Shown here one piece after another: positions 43,942 through 52,912 of a stretch of 64,000 nt of DNA. Made by a program: the position numbers and the translations under genes. Within the stretch, counting starts at the first letter, position 1; each line of letters begins with the position of its first letter. The stretch spans positions 310,001 to 374,000 of the forward strand of contig NZ_JAIMFO010000004.1 in assembly GCF_019795105.1 (NCBI RefSeq), read 5' to 3'. A model generated the notes under the pieces. It saw only the letters and a program-made list of their open reading frames with translations, did not search any database and was not told the DNA's origin. Source of the stretch: Collinsella ureilytica. Lineage in GTDB: Bacteria; Actinomycetota; Coriobacteriia; Coriobacteriales; Coriobacteriaceae.

Positions 43942-45188
43942 GTATCCCAAACATAGCGCTTGAACTTTCTGATCTGGTTAAAATACATGGTCGCCGCCCA
44001 AAACCGCTGCACCAAGCTATCTGGCGCATAAAACAGGGGGAACGACGCCTTACCTGATCTGTACATAGCAAGTGTTCGCTCGCGCAGGTCAACATCCTTT
44101 ACGGTTCGGCGCACCACCATGGGCGGCACGCACGCATAGGCAAACTCGTCAGTTGCATCTCCGCCGTGAACCACACCGCCGAGCACAAACTCTTCCACAA
44201 TAAGGCGGACAAAATCAACACCGCCAAGCGTGACATAAAACGAATTGCGCCCCGGGCGCGTATTGACCTCAAAGAAACGATAGGTACCGTCACGCGGATC
44301 AAACTTCACATCAATATTAGCAAATCCCCGATACTCCACATGCTTGAGCAGCCGACACGCATCTGCAATCGCAGGCTCAACCCGCTCAGAAAGAATTACC
44401 ACCGGGTTACCGATTGCCAAAGGCGAGTGATCCTGAAGCACCACGCGACCAGAGCAGGTCATCACAGCATCGCCTTCTGCATCGGTAAAGACGCTAATCG
44501 TGCGCAGACCATCGTCGTCTCCCGGAATAAAATCCTGAACGATCAGCTCTCGATCATAGCTCGATGCCTTCATGGCCTCAAATATTTCTTTGAGCTCAGA
44601 CGGGGTCTCTACCTCGAAAATCTTCTTCTTGCCAGGAAACTCAGCATAGTGATACAAGGCCGAATTGGACGGCTTGGCAATCAGCGGATAGCGAAAGCTC
44701 TCAGCCGGAATCTCTGCATCAGGATCGGAGCAATCAAAAAGATGCGTCTCCGGATATGGAATGTTCAGTTCCTCGCAGAGCCGATAGAAGTATTCCTTTT
44801 GAGTAAGCCGATCCAACAGATCAAAGGAGATATACGGGATCACAAACCATGGCTCGAGCTCAGCCTTATGCTCAGAGAGCAGGCGAGCATACCAGTCGCC
44901 CGAGCCCACAATGATACCGAGGCGGCCTTCGCGCTCAATCTCTTTTCCAAGCTCAGTTAAGTACGAGATCAGAAAGTCCTCGTCTTCAATGCTCGATCCC
45001 AAGATACGATAATCCGAGAAGCGGCTCGAAGACGTGGCCTTCACATCTGCTTCTGCAAGCACAATAGATGTGAGGCCATAGAGACTATGAAATTCACGAA
45101 CAAAGGTATAGCCGAGAATATCGGCACCGAGTACCACGGGGACAAGACGCTTGCGAACGTCTGCCTCATCCTGCAATCTTGCTTGCAT
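43914..45188 (-). CDS. ATP-grasp ligase, possibly D-aspartate/peptidoglycan bridge ligase
   Basis: 424-residue ATP-grasp enzyme. It shows an N-terminal pre-ATP-grasp fold (VVLGADILGYTFVREFHSLY), nucleotide-binding lysine region YPLIAKPSNSALYHYAEFPG, VQDFIPGDDDGLRTISVFTD and metal-binding FFEVNTRPGRNSFY. This layout fits carboxylate-amine ligases such as D-aspartate ligase (Aslfm), which add the cross-bridge residue to peptidoglycan precursors. The neighbouring NlpC/P60 and MurJ genes support an envelope role. The specificity is inferred, and an amino-acid or peptide ligase with another substrate is possible. Confidence 0.78.
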   Translation of the reverse strand: MQARLQDEADVRKRLVPVVLGADILGYTFVREFHSLYGLTSIVLAEADVKATSSSRFSDYRILGSSIEDEDFLISYLTELGKEIEREGRLGIIVGSGDWYARLLSEHKAELEPWFVIPYISFDLLDRLTQKEYFYRLCEELNIPYPETHLFDCSDPDAEIPAESFRYPLIAKPSNSALYHYAEFPGKKKIFEVETPSELKEIFEAMKASSYDRELIVQDFIPGDDDGLRTISVFTDAEGDAVMTCSGRVVLQDHSPLAIGNPVVILSERVEPAIADACRLLKHVEYRGFANIDVKFDPRDGTYRFFEVNTRPGRNSFYVTLGGVDFVRLIVEEFVLGGVVHGGDATDEFAYACVPPMVVRRTVKDVDLRERTLAMYRSGKASFPLFYAPDSLVQRFWAATMYFNQIRKFKRYVWDTGGKQAASL

Positions 45189-45197
45189 CGAGGTATG

Positions 45198-45300
45198 AAC
45201 TCCTGTCAGATCGAGAGGCCTATACCGGGAGCTTTTTTGCGTATCGCATCAGGCCTTACGGTATAAACTCCCATCAGATAAGAAGCCTATACGGGACTCC
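45198..45300. repeat. ~66-bp direct repeat between the NlpC and ATP-grasp genes
   Basis: Two units about 67 bp apart share ACTCC, TCAGAT, GCCTATAC and GGGA blocks. The pair spans the NlpC stop codon and the ribosome-binding site of the ATP-grasp gene, so the duplication has copied a translation signal. Confidence 0.65.
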
Positions 45301-46492
45301 CGCCGCCGCAAAAGCCTGCGTCGTAGGTAACGCCGGTGATAACCACACCTTGACCATAGCCATTTGCGTGCACGACCTGGCCGCCACCAATATAGATGGC
45401 AACGTGGTAGATCACACCACCGGACTGGTAAAACACCAGATCACCGACGGCAAGCGAACCAGTGCCTGACTTGAGGTTTCCAGCAGCACGCACCTGAGCG
45501 TACTGAGCACGCGAAGAGTGAGGGATGCTGATGCCTGCCTGGGCATAGGCGTAGCTGGTAAGACCTGAGCAGTCAAAGGCTACACCCGGGCTGGATGCAC
45601 CATATGAATACGGAAGGCCAAGTTGAGCTGTTGCTGCAGAAATAATGGTACTCGCTACCGATCCATCTAAACCACCCGAAGAAGCCGAAGGCTGAGGTGC
45701 AGGGGTATAGCTGGACTCAGACGAGCTTGAGCTATTTGAAGAAGAGCTTGCAGCAGACGAAGTGTTGCCAGCATTGAAAGACGACTGCTCTGCTTGGGCT
45801 TGAGCCTGCGCTTGGCGAGCTGCCTCTTCTGCAGCACGGCGCTGCTCTTCTGCCTTTGCTGCACGCTCAGCCTCTAAGGCTGCTCTCAACTCACTTGAGA
45901 GGCCGTCAACATACTTTTTAGCCTCATTTTGAGAAGCTGCAAGCGAGCGAGCAGCTGCTGCCTGCTGATCGTGCAGCTCTTTGAGCTCAGACTCGCGGTG
46001 ATCCAGCTCGCCTCGTTGGGCATTGAGTTCTTTTACCATGGCATTCACGGAAGCGATCTTCTCGTTATGCTTTTGAGCTGCAGCGCTGGCATAAAAGAGG
46101 CGTGAAGTCAGATCGCTAAAATCATCTGCCGAAAGCACAATGTCGAGCAGGGTGGCATTGCCATCCTTATATGAGCCGCGAACCGTTTCTTTCAGCGACT
46201 GCTGTGCGACGGAGGCCTTTTGCTGGCCTTCCTCAATCTTGACCTTGAGCGCCTCAATCTGCTCATTGGTTTCATCAATCTGAGCCTGAGTCTCTTCAGC
46301 CTTAGCGCCAGCAATCTCTAGGTTTCTCGTAAGCTCGTCAAGCTTCTTTTGAGCCTGAGCAAGCTCAGAGTTTAAGGCATCAACCGAGTGGTTAACGGCA
46401 TAGGCAACCGGAACAACCGGGCCGGTAAAGGTCATGAGGCCAGCGAGCACGGCTATAGGAACCGCGCGGAGGCGAGATGTGCTACGTTTCAT
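45287..46492 (-). CDS. Secreted NlpC/P60 peptidoglycan hydrolase with coiled coil
   Basis: 401-residue cell-wall hydrolase. A signal peptide (MKRSTSRLRAVPIAVLAGLM, cleavage near AYA) is followed by a long coiled coil (about 35-230; ALNSELAQAQKKLDELTRNL, TQAQIDETNEQIEALKVKIE), a Ser-rich linker and the NlpC/P60 domain. Catalytic residues are Cys308 (FDCSGLTSYA), His363 (YHVAIYIGGG) and His375 (VVHAN). It resembles RipA/CwlO-type D,L-endopeptidases, which cut stem peptides and are gated by FtsEX. The FtsX end is at the far edge of this window, 17 kb away. Confidence 0.93.
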   Translation of the reverse strand: MKRSTSRLRAVPIAVLAGLMTFTGPVVPVAYAVNHSVDALNSELAQAQKKLDELTRNLEIAGAKAEETQAQIDETNEQIEALKVKIEEGQQKASVAQQSLKETVRGSYKDGNATLLDIVLSADDFSDLTSRLFYASAAAQKHNEKIASVNAMVKELNAQRGELDHRESELKELHDQQAAAARSLAASQNEAKKYVDGLSSELRAALEAERAAKAEEQRRAAEEAARQAQAQAQAEQSSFNAGNTSSAASSSSNSSSSSESSYTPAPQPSASSGGLDGSVASTIISAATAQLGLPYSYGASSPGVAFDCSGLTSYAYAQAGISIPHSSRAQYAQVRAAGNLKSGTGSLAVGDLVFYQSGGVIYHVAIYIGGGQVVHANGYGQGVVITGVTYDAGFCGGGSPV

Positions 46493-46831
46493 CTATGTTT
46501 CTACCTTCCTGCCGGTGGGCATTGAAAGCGTACGTCAGATGGTATACCAATCGCAGCCCTTCTGCATTCGCCGCTTTTGGCTCCTCACTCAATCTCTAAG
46601 GGCTGCACAAAATCCGGCGCTGGCGCGAGCAGTAAGCGTACAGGTGTCACCTTACTTTGGAAGGCAGGAAACAGCGGGTACTTCGAGGAACCCGTTCTTG
46701 TGTGGACTTCCGTTCTAGCGTGGGCTCCCGTTCTTGCGTGGGCTCCCGTTCTTGCGTGGGCTCCCGTTTTCGCGTGTGGTGCATCGCGCCCAGCTCACCC
46801 GGTGCCCAGCTCCCCCAGCGCCCGCAGCCCC
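46493..46831. repeat. Intergenic region with 18-bp tandem repeats
   Basis: Units of 18 bp of the form CCGTTCTTGCGTGGGCTC start at 46692, 46710, 46728, 46746 and 46764; units 3 and 4 are identical. They lie between murJ and the NlpC gene. There are no spacers, so this is not CRISPR. No gene is seen in the rest of the gap. Confidence 0.9.
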
Positions 46832-48817
46832 TCACGCCCGCGCCCGGCGGCTCACGCGGCGCGAGAAACGAGAAAAGAGCGCGTCAAAGAAGGGGGCATC
46901 CGAGAGACCAAGCGCATACGAGAGGCCAAACGTCACCAAAAGCGAGGCGATGCCTGCCGGCGCTGCATGCAACACACCCGAAATAACGCTGGTTGCAGGC
47001 CCTGTCACCAGCGTTACACCCTGGGTAATGAGCCAGCCCACGAGTGCTCCTGCCACGCCAAAACCAAGCGAGCGAATGCACGACACCATAACCGAACGTA
47101 AACCCAGCGCTCCCAAGGTCATGCGCAACCTGATCAAGGTCACGATATCGATAATGACGTAGTAGACCACCGAGCTCAAAGGAACCAGATACATACCAAA
47201 AACTGGCGTGAGATGAATACAAATGATGATCTGCACAACCGCCGCCACGCAGGTAGCAAGTGCATAAAAACGCATACTCATCATGGCTGAGCATACCTTT
47301 TGCAAATAGCTTGACAACCCATAAAACGGCAGCGTCAATCCCATAACCGCAAGATAGCCACTCGTGATCGCAATCTCGTCAGGTGAAAATGAATTGCTCG
47401 CAATCACCGCAATCAAAGCTGGAGAAAACACCAAGAAATAAAGGCTGAACGGAATAAGCGTAAACAAGGTCTTTGATGCACCATGTGCAATGCCTGAAAT
47501 AAAGGCTCCCTGCTCGCCTTTTGCATGGTGGATAGAAAGCTCGGTGAACATTGTGATAGAAATCGGGATCGCAAAGATAGAAAACGGCAGGGCATACCAC
47601 ACGCGAGCGTAGTACCAAATTGCTGATCCTGCAGCGTTGACCTGCAAAATACTGCTCGACATAACCGCTGTCGTAGGATAGGCAACCAGGGTAACCACCA
47701 AGGTTGGCAGGCCAATGGAAAAGGTATCTTTGAGCGCCGGATCTTTAAAATCAATATACGGACGGATTTTTACCCCATGGCGACGAAGAGCCGGTAGCTG
47801 AATAAACGCCTGTACAAAGACGCCTAAGGGATTGCCAATCGCCAAAATAATAATGGCTTGAGCCTCACTCATCATGCCCAAGCGCGTAACCACGCCAAAG
47901 ATAATGAACGAGCTAATGGTAATGAGGTTATTAAAGATTGGCGCGGCGTTGCTCCACAGGTAATCGCGCTCGGCGTTTAAGACGCCCGAGAAGATGGAAG
48001 AGAGAGCATAGAGAATGATCTCGACCGCAAACCAGCGGAAAAGCCAGACCGCCAGATCAAAATCAAAGGATTCTGAGGCTCCTGCAGACTGTGTCCAGAT
48101 GATGGGGGCCGCAAAGATAAAACTCAGAACCGTCAGGATGAGCATGGCCAAAAATACAAAAGATAGCAGGTTAGAGGCGTAACGCGCTGCACCCTCACTG
48201 CCCGCGCGCTCACGCACGCGAATATAGACGGGCAAAAACGAGGTAATGAGCATACCGCCGATGACCAGCTCATACATAACATTTGGCATCTGATCAGAGA
48301 GGGTATACACGCTGGCAAGCATGGTGAGGCCAATGGCCCAGGCTTGAGCGGAGATGCGCAAAAATCCGGTAACACGGCTAATAATGACCAGAATGCTCAC
48401 CAGACTCGACGAACGATCAGCCCGCTCTACGGCAGACTCGGGTTCTGCAGCAATCTCTTCGCGAATCTCTCCCGTCATCTCTGGAGCGAGCGGAGGTAAC
48501 TCTGCTGCCGGAGCGGTACGTGATGCTGCTGCCATGAGAAAGGCAGATGTTGCTTCAAGGTCTGATGCCACACCAGGGTGCGGGGTAGCAGATATATCCG
48601 CCGTATCGTACGTGGATCCTGAGGTGTGCTGTCGCCCAGATGCAGCAGCTAGAAAGACAGCCGTATCATCAGGACGGACAGGTTGAGTTGACCCGGACTC
48701 TGCGGCGTCTAACCGCGCCTTAGCTGCTGCCATGAGATAGACCGAGGTCTCATCCGGGCGAGCGTTCTCGGGAGCAAAGCGGGCACCTGCTGGTCGTGGC
48801 TCATGTTCAGACCTCAT
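46832..48817 (-). CDS. murJ: MurJ/MviN lipid II flippase with Thr-motif tail
   Basis: 661-residue membrane protein of the MOP superfamily that flips lipid II for peptidoglycan synthesis. About 14 helices start near residue 135 (SILVIISRVTGFLRISAQAW), with PNVMYELVIGGMLITSFLPV and FSGVLNAERDYLW typical for MurJ. The N-terminal ~130 residues are cytosolic and contain three related motifs: DETSVYLMAAA (22-32), DDTAVFLAAAS (50-60) and EATSAFLMAAA (88-98). They resemble the ETTSVF phosphosite of GarA/OdhI and may be Ser/Thr-kinase targets read by an FHA protein. It overlaps ybaK by four bases (ATGA). Confidence 0.93.
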   Translation of the reverse strand: MRSEHEPRPAGARFAPENARPDETSVYLMAAAKARLDAAESGSTQPVRPDDTAVFLAAASGRQHTSGSTYDTADISATPHPGVASDLEATSAFLMAAASRTAPAAELPPLAPEMTGEIREEIAAEPESAVERADRSSSLVSILVIISRVTGFLRISAQAWAIGLTMLASVYTLSDQMPNVMYELVIGGMLITSFLPVYIRVRERAGSEGAARYASNLLSFVFLAMLILTVLSFIFAAPIIWTQSAGASESFDFDLAVWLFRWFAVEIILYALSSIFSGVLNAERDYLWSNAAPIFNNLITISSFIIFGVVTRLGMMSEAQAIIILAIGNPLGVFVQAFIQLPALRRHGVKIRPYIDFKDPALKDTFSIGLPTLVVTLVAYPTTAVMSSSILQVNAAGSAIWYYARVWYALPFSIFAIPISITMFTELSIHHAKGEQGAFISGIAHGASKTLFTLIPFSLYFLVFSPALIAVIASNSFSPDEIAITSGYLAVMGLTLPFYGLSSYLQKVCSAMMSMRFYALATCVAAVVQIIICIHLTPVFGMYLVPLSSVVYYVIIDIVTLIRLRMTLGALGLRSVMVSCIRSLGFGVAGALVGWLITQGVTLVTGPATSVISGVLHAAPAGIASLLVTFGLSYALGLSDAPFFDALFSRFSRRVSRRARA

Positions 48818-49305
48818 CGATCCTCCGTAGCAATCTTTGCGAGAACTCCTTGCGTATACGCAAGCAGATCATCGACGCCAACCTCTATTTGCAAGCCTCG
48901 GCATCCGCCAGAAATCATAATGGTAGAAAACGCTCTACAGGCAGTATCAACGATCAGCGGCATGGGTCGCTTCATACCAATGGGAGAACATCCACCGCGC
49001 ACATAGCCCGTAGTCGAAAGCAGATCAGCCAAAGGAAGCATCGTGAGAGACTTCACGTGCAGAGCTCGTGCAGCAGCCTTCAGATTCAGCTCCCGATCAA
49101 CCGGAACACAGCAGGCCGCGTGTCCATCGGGAGATGAAGTCACGAGCGTTTTAAATACGCGAGCGGGATCTTGTCCCAAAATCGTGGCAACATGAGTTCC
49201 TGAGAGATCATCCTCATCCACCTCATACTCATGTACTGCATACGAGATACCTGCGCGATCAAGCTCGCGCATTGCGTTTGTTTTTTTCAGCCCTTTGGCA
49301 GCCAT
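48814..49305 (-). CDS. ybaK: Cys-tRNA(Pro)/Cys-tRNA(Cys) deacylase YbaK
   Basis: 163-residue YbaK/EbsC protein that removes Cys wrongly attached to tRNA-Pro. It matches the family through KTNAMRELDRAGISYAVHEY, QDPARVFKTLVT, CVPVDRELNLKAAARALHVK, TGYVRGGCSPIGMK and IMISGGCRGLQIEV. The ATG at 49305 follows GGAG. Its stop overlaps the murJ start, so the two are cotranscribed. Confidence 0.93.
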   Translation of the reverse strand: MAAKGLKKTNAMRELDRAGISYAVHEYEVDEDDLSGTHVATILGQDPARVFKTLVTSSPDGHAACCVPVDRELNLKAAARALHVKSLTMLPLADLLSTTGYVRGGCSPIGMKRPMPLIVDTACRAFSTIMISGGCRGLQIEVGVDDLLAYTQGVLAKIATEDR

Positions 49306-49673
49306 GCAAAGCTCCAATCGCATTCAGCTCATTCTAGCCCGAGATCGACCAAAGCATCGCTTTTCCAGCGCTCCCCTACCAAGAGCACAGAGGCTCATGT
49401 GCGGTCGGGGCTGAGACTCCTTGTAGCGGCAGAGTCACCAAGCACGGTGACAATGCCCACAAGCGCGTCATCGAACGTCGCCAAGCACGGCAGCAACGAC
49501 GCCCAGTGTCCCAAGCGCGACTGCAATACCACCAAGCATGACGGCAGAGTCACCAAGCACGGAGGCAATGCCCACAAGCACGTCATCGAACGTCGTCAAG
49601 CGCGATCGAGCCACTACGCGCAGCCGAGTCACTACGCGCGGCCGAGCCCAAGCACGGCAGCAGCGCCGCCTCA
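49306..49673. repeat. Degenerate repeats between acyP and ybaK
   Basis: A block starting GGCAGAGTCACCAAGCACGG occurs at 49428 and again at 49543 (115 bp apart), each followed by AATGCCCACAAGC and GTCATCGAACGTCG. Shorter repeats (CACTACGCGC, AAGCACGGCAGC) fill the space up to the acyP stop codon. No gene or terminator was recognised. Confidence 0.75.
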
Positions 49674-50075
49674 CTAAAAACGAATATCAAAATTGGTGGC
49701 CTGATCATCGGTACGTAACCACTCATAGGAGTCAAGGTGTACGCGAGCACCAAAGTGACGATATCCGGCGTGGAGCGCACTCAAATGATCCACGATGCGA
49801 TCGGCACGTCCTTCAATCTCCATCGAGACCCGACCATCGGGCAGGTTTTGCGCCCACCCCACTAAGCCTCGCTCATGGGCAAGCGACTGGTTTGTCCACC
49901 GAAAACCAACGCCTTGCACCCGGCCAGAAAACATGAGAGCTAGGCGTACATGCTTAGCATGGCGACTTTCAAGCTCGCCTATGAGTTGGCGCTCGCAGGC
50001 ACTGATCGAAGCCGCTCCCCCACCAGACTTGCCCTCTGAGCTATACATGGCACGAAGTCGATCAAAGAGACCCAT
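49674..50075 (-). CDS. acyP: Acylphosphatase with N-terminal extension
   Basis: Hydrolyses carboxyl-phosphate bonds. The C-terminal ~90 residues form the acylphosphatase fold with catalytic Arg59 (GRVQGVGFRWTNQSLAHERG) and Asn77 (GWAQNLPDGRVSMEIEG). The first 42 residues (MGLFDRLRAMYSSEGKSGGG onward) are an extension not usual in the ~92-residue family. The ATG follows GGAGG. It lies 32 bp after rnhA. Confidence 0.92.
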   Translation of the reverse strand: MGLFDRLRAMYSSEGKSGGGAASISACERQLIGELESRHAKHVRLALMFSGRVQGVGFRWTNQSLAHERGLVGWAQNLPDGRVSMEIEGRADRIVDHLSALHAGYRHFGARVHLDSYEWLRTDDQATNFDIRF

Positions 50076-50107
50076 GTCGCCTCCTCACTGCCCTGGCCGC
50101 CCAGGCA

Positions 50108-50605
50108 CTACCAAAGACCCTGCTCCTCCGCATCTGCAAACCCCTGATCAACCTTGAGTGTATCTGAGTCTGCAGCCATCGTAGCAAGCTCATCTGCTCG
50201 CTCATTCAAGGCGTTGCCGGCGTGGCCTTTCACCCAAACAAAGTTCACGTCGTGCTGCTCTTTTGCAGCAAGCAGGCGCTGCCAAAGATCCACGTTTTTC
50301 ACCGGCTTTTTTGCAGCCGTCTTCCATCCGCGCGCAATCCAGCCAGAAATCCATCGATCGGTAAAGGCGCGCACAACATACTGGGAATCTGAATGAATGG
50401 TGACCTCGCACGGGCGATTTAAGGCTTCTAAGGCAGCGACGACACCTAAGATTTCCATACGATTATTGGTGGTGCGCTCATAGCCACCTGAGAGCTCCAA
50501 GGTGTGCTCTTTGCCCGAAGGCGCTGTATAGATGAGGACGGCACCATAGCCTCCAGGCCCTGGATTTCCCCGCGCCGCTCCATCGGTATACGCCTCGACC
50601 TTCAT
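50108..50605 (-). CDS. rnhA: Ribonuclease HI
   Basis: Degrades RNA in RNA-DNA hybrids; 165 residues. The catalytic acids are Asp8 ([12 protein letters not shown]), Glu51 (NNRMEILG), Asp73 (IHSDSQYV) and Asp138 (NERADELA), with His128 in VKGHAGN. The basic handle region [20 protein letters not shown] is present. The ATG follows GGGGAGG. It is cotranscribed with acyP. Confidence 0.96.
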   Translation of the reverse strand: MKVEAYTDGAARGNPGPGGYGAVLIYTAPSGKEHTLELSGGYERTTNNRMEILGVVAALEALNRPCEVTIHSDSQYVVRAFTDRWISGWIARGWKTAAKKPVKNVDLWQRLLAAKEQHDVNFVWVKGHAGNALNERADELATMAADSDTLKVDQGFADAEEQGLW

Positions 50606-50754
50606 ACGCCTCCCCAGCTCAAATCTTTTCGCCTCATCTTATCGCAGTCGCTCGTGATCCAAAGCAAAAGGGTCGCGTCGTGCTCTTTGAGCTACACTCC
50701 GGCTCACACGCGCCCACAAGTCACGTGCCGAACACGCGTATCAAACGTATGAGC

Positions 50755-52344
50755 CTAGAGACTCTGCCGCCATGCAGGATCGGTAAGCGCCCGTGCCACA
50801 CCTAATCCCATCGGTAAAAACAAGACGATCATCAAGGCTCTCAGTACCCACTCCATGGCAGGCAAGGTCTGAAAATTGCCCATGCAAAACACAGCCCGGT
50901 ACATATACAGGCCAGGCACCATAATCACAATTGAAGGCACGGTGATTGAGATCCTCGGAAATCCATAACGAAGGCCAACTGCCGAGGCAAGCAACCCCGC
51001 CGTCAGCGCTCCCACAAAGGCAGCAGCCTCAGGCGGCATCGAAACAACATCCACCAAGGAAAGTCGCAAGGCGTTGGCGATCATGCCAATTGACCCTGCT
51101 GCAATTGCCATCTTAAGCGGCGAGTTAAACATGATAGAAAAGCCCAAGACACCAATAAAGCTCGCAGCTACTCGAAGAGTTGTGAGTACCGGAAAAGAAA
51201 GTCCAAGCGGTTCAAAATCATCGGGAGAAAGACTCACCATACTCGCCACCAACCAAGCGACCAAGGTGGCAAACACAATGATTGAGCCTGCATGGCAGAG
51301 CCGCTCAATTCCACTGCGCATATCGATCTTTGCTAGATCCAACCCGCTCGTAATCAGGGGAAACCCGGGAATCACAAAGAGCATAGCTCCGATATAGCCC
51401 GCCTCATGGTCCATCGCTCCAGGAATTACCAGGCTGATACCTGCAAGCATGGCCAGATACGTAAGACAGGCTGCAGCAACCGAAGCACCCACACCAGCAA
51501 AGAAGGTAAGGCGGCGGTTTGTCATCGCTCGGCGTACGAAATTACCAATACCGGCTCCTGCAAAGGCGCAGGCCATCTCAATGGGACCTCCACCGAGCAA
51601 AAACACAAAGGCTCCGCAGGCAAAAGCAGAAGCCAGCGCCACCTGCCAGGTGTTATAGAGATGCCCCCGCTGGTCAATATCGTCGAGCAGGCGATGGAAC
51701 TCCCCAACCGTAAACTCGCGACCCTGAGCCTTAATGCGGCGAACCAAGTCTTCCATAAGCCAGAGACGCTCGGTATTCACACCCGCCGTGGTAAGCGAAA
51801 CACCTTCCGAGAAGATCTCACGATCTTGGCCGAAACAGGTGCACTCAATCGTTGTGAGTCCCACATCAACTCGACAGGTCACTCCCAACACGCGAGCAAT
51901 CTCGTTCATACAATCGCGCACGCGCCAGCCGCCCGCACCACCAGAAAGCACTAAGAGACCAGCCCGGCAGATAATAGAAGACTTGTCATCGATACTAGCA
52001 GAGACAGCCAAGACATCGCGATCATCAAGAACCTCTTCCCAGGGGATCCGCATGTGATTGCGAGGAATCTTGCGCGCACGGCGAGGGCGAGGATGAGCCA
52101 AGCGAGAACGCCGACTTTTTTTACGAGCTGGAGGCTGTGCGCTTCGCTCGAGGGCAGTAGGTGCAAGCGGGGTGTGGTCTTCGGTATGAGACGGCACCTG
52201 AGTACGCTCGTGGCGATCACTCGCCGCTCGATCGTTAGCTGCTCCTCGCTTATTTGGAGAGCCAGAGAGGCGTAACCCTTGCCCTGCTTGGGACGCAGAT
52301 GTGACGCGCTCTGCTGCTCGTGCCTGTCTTGTGTCCTCATCCAT
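50755..52344 (-). CDS. ThrE-family threonine/serine exporter
   Basis: 529-residue membrane protein combining the ThrE N- and C-halves (ThrE_1 and ThrE_2), as in Corynebacterium ThrE, which exports threonine and serine. The cytosolic segment GLLVLSGGAGGWRVRDCMNE with CTCFGQDREIFSEG is followed by about ten helices including PGFPLITSGLDLAKIDMRSG and PSIVIMVPGLYMYRAVFCMG. The first ~95 residues are charged and of low complexity, and the ATG at 52344 has only a weak site, so the real start may be further in (for example MRIPWEEVLDD). Confidence 0.85.
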   Translation of the reverse strand: MDEDTRQARAAERVTSASQAGQGLRLSGSPNKRGAANDRAASDRHERTQVPSHTEDHTPLAPTALERSAQPPARKKSRRSRLAHPRPRRARKIPRNHMRIPWEEVLDDRDVLAVSASIDDKSSIICRAGLLVLSGGAGGWRVRDCMNEIARVLGVTCRVDVGLTTIECTCFGQDREIFSEGVSLTTAGVNTERLWLMEDLVRRIKAQGREFTVGEFHRLLDDIDQRGHLYNTWQVALASAFACGAFVFLLGGGPIEMACAFAGAGIGNFVRRAMTNRRLTFFAGVGASVAAACLTYLAMLAGISLVIPGAMDHEAGYIGAMLFVIPGFPLITSGLDLAKIDMRSGIERLCHAGSIIVFATLVAWLVASMVSLSPDDFEPLGLSFPVLTTLRVAASFIGVLGFSIMFNSPLKMAIAAGSIGMIANALRLSLVDVVSMPPEAAAFVGALTAGLLASAVGLRYGFPRISITVPSIVIMVPGLYMYRAVFCMGNFQTLPAMEWVLRALMIVLFLPMGLGVARALTDPAWRQSL

Positions 52345-52569
52345 GTTGCTTCAGCCATCCCTGTATGCCTACCGCTTACCCGAACCACCCGTCCGAGCCA
52401 CGTACCCAAATTGCCCGCCCGAACCACGTGCCCGAACCACATGCTCGTATCGCGCACTCATGCCTTATGTTCACCATAGTAGCCCGTCCAAGTTCGAACA
52501 GCGCTTAGCGGTCATTCAAGAAATAATCCGGAAAGCGCGAATCACCGCAGCAGACTCCTCAAAGAGCAG
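52345..52569. other. Upstream region of the ThrE gene
   Basis: It contains short degenerate 12-15 bp repeats of CCCGAACCAC type at about 52378-52442. No gene or clear promoter is visible. Confidence 0.4.
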
Positions 52570-52912
52570 GTGCAGGTGGCTCGAAATCAGATAGGCAACC
52601 TCATCAACATCACGCTCAATCCCTATACCGTGGCCTTTATTGTGCTCTATGGCTTGGGCTATGGTGCCTACTATTCAACGGCAGATATGGCCATTCCTAT
52701 GGTGGCAGATGTATCTGACTATGAGATGTTCCGCTCAGGCAACTACGCTCCAGGCATTATTGGCACACTCTTCTCGTTTGTAGATAAACTCGTGAGCTCG
52801 CTTGCCGCAACCGTCGTCGGCGTCGCGCTGACCTTTGTTGGCCTCACCACGCTGCCCGGCAGCCTACATCCAGGCTGCCGATCGTGTATCGTATGCGCGT
52901 TTCTAGACTGTC
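52570..52912 (+). pseudogene. Remnant of a GPH-family sugar/cation symporter
   Basis: About 100 codons of the C-terminal half of a glycoside-pentoside-hexuronide transporter (MelB/XynP type) remain. The stretch ADMAIPMVADVSDYEMFRSG and YAPGIIGTLFSFVDKLVSSL is the family's typical segment. The reading frame then shifts near 52858: the expected continuation YIQAADRVSYARF appears in another frame and hits a stop at about 52912. No upstream part (the first ~300 residues) is found. The fragment is the only trace of a lost sugar locus here and runs into the 3' end of the CPBP gene. Confidence 0.85.

Noticed and set aside
46692-46779. CRISPR array
   Set aside because: The 18-bp units follow each other without spacers and no cas gene is present; it is a simple tandem repeat.
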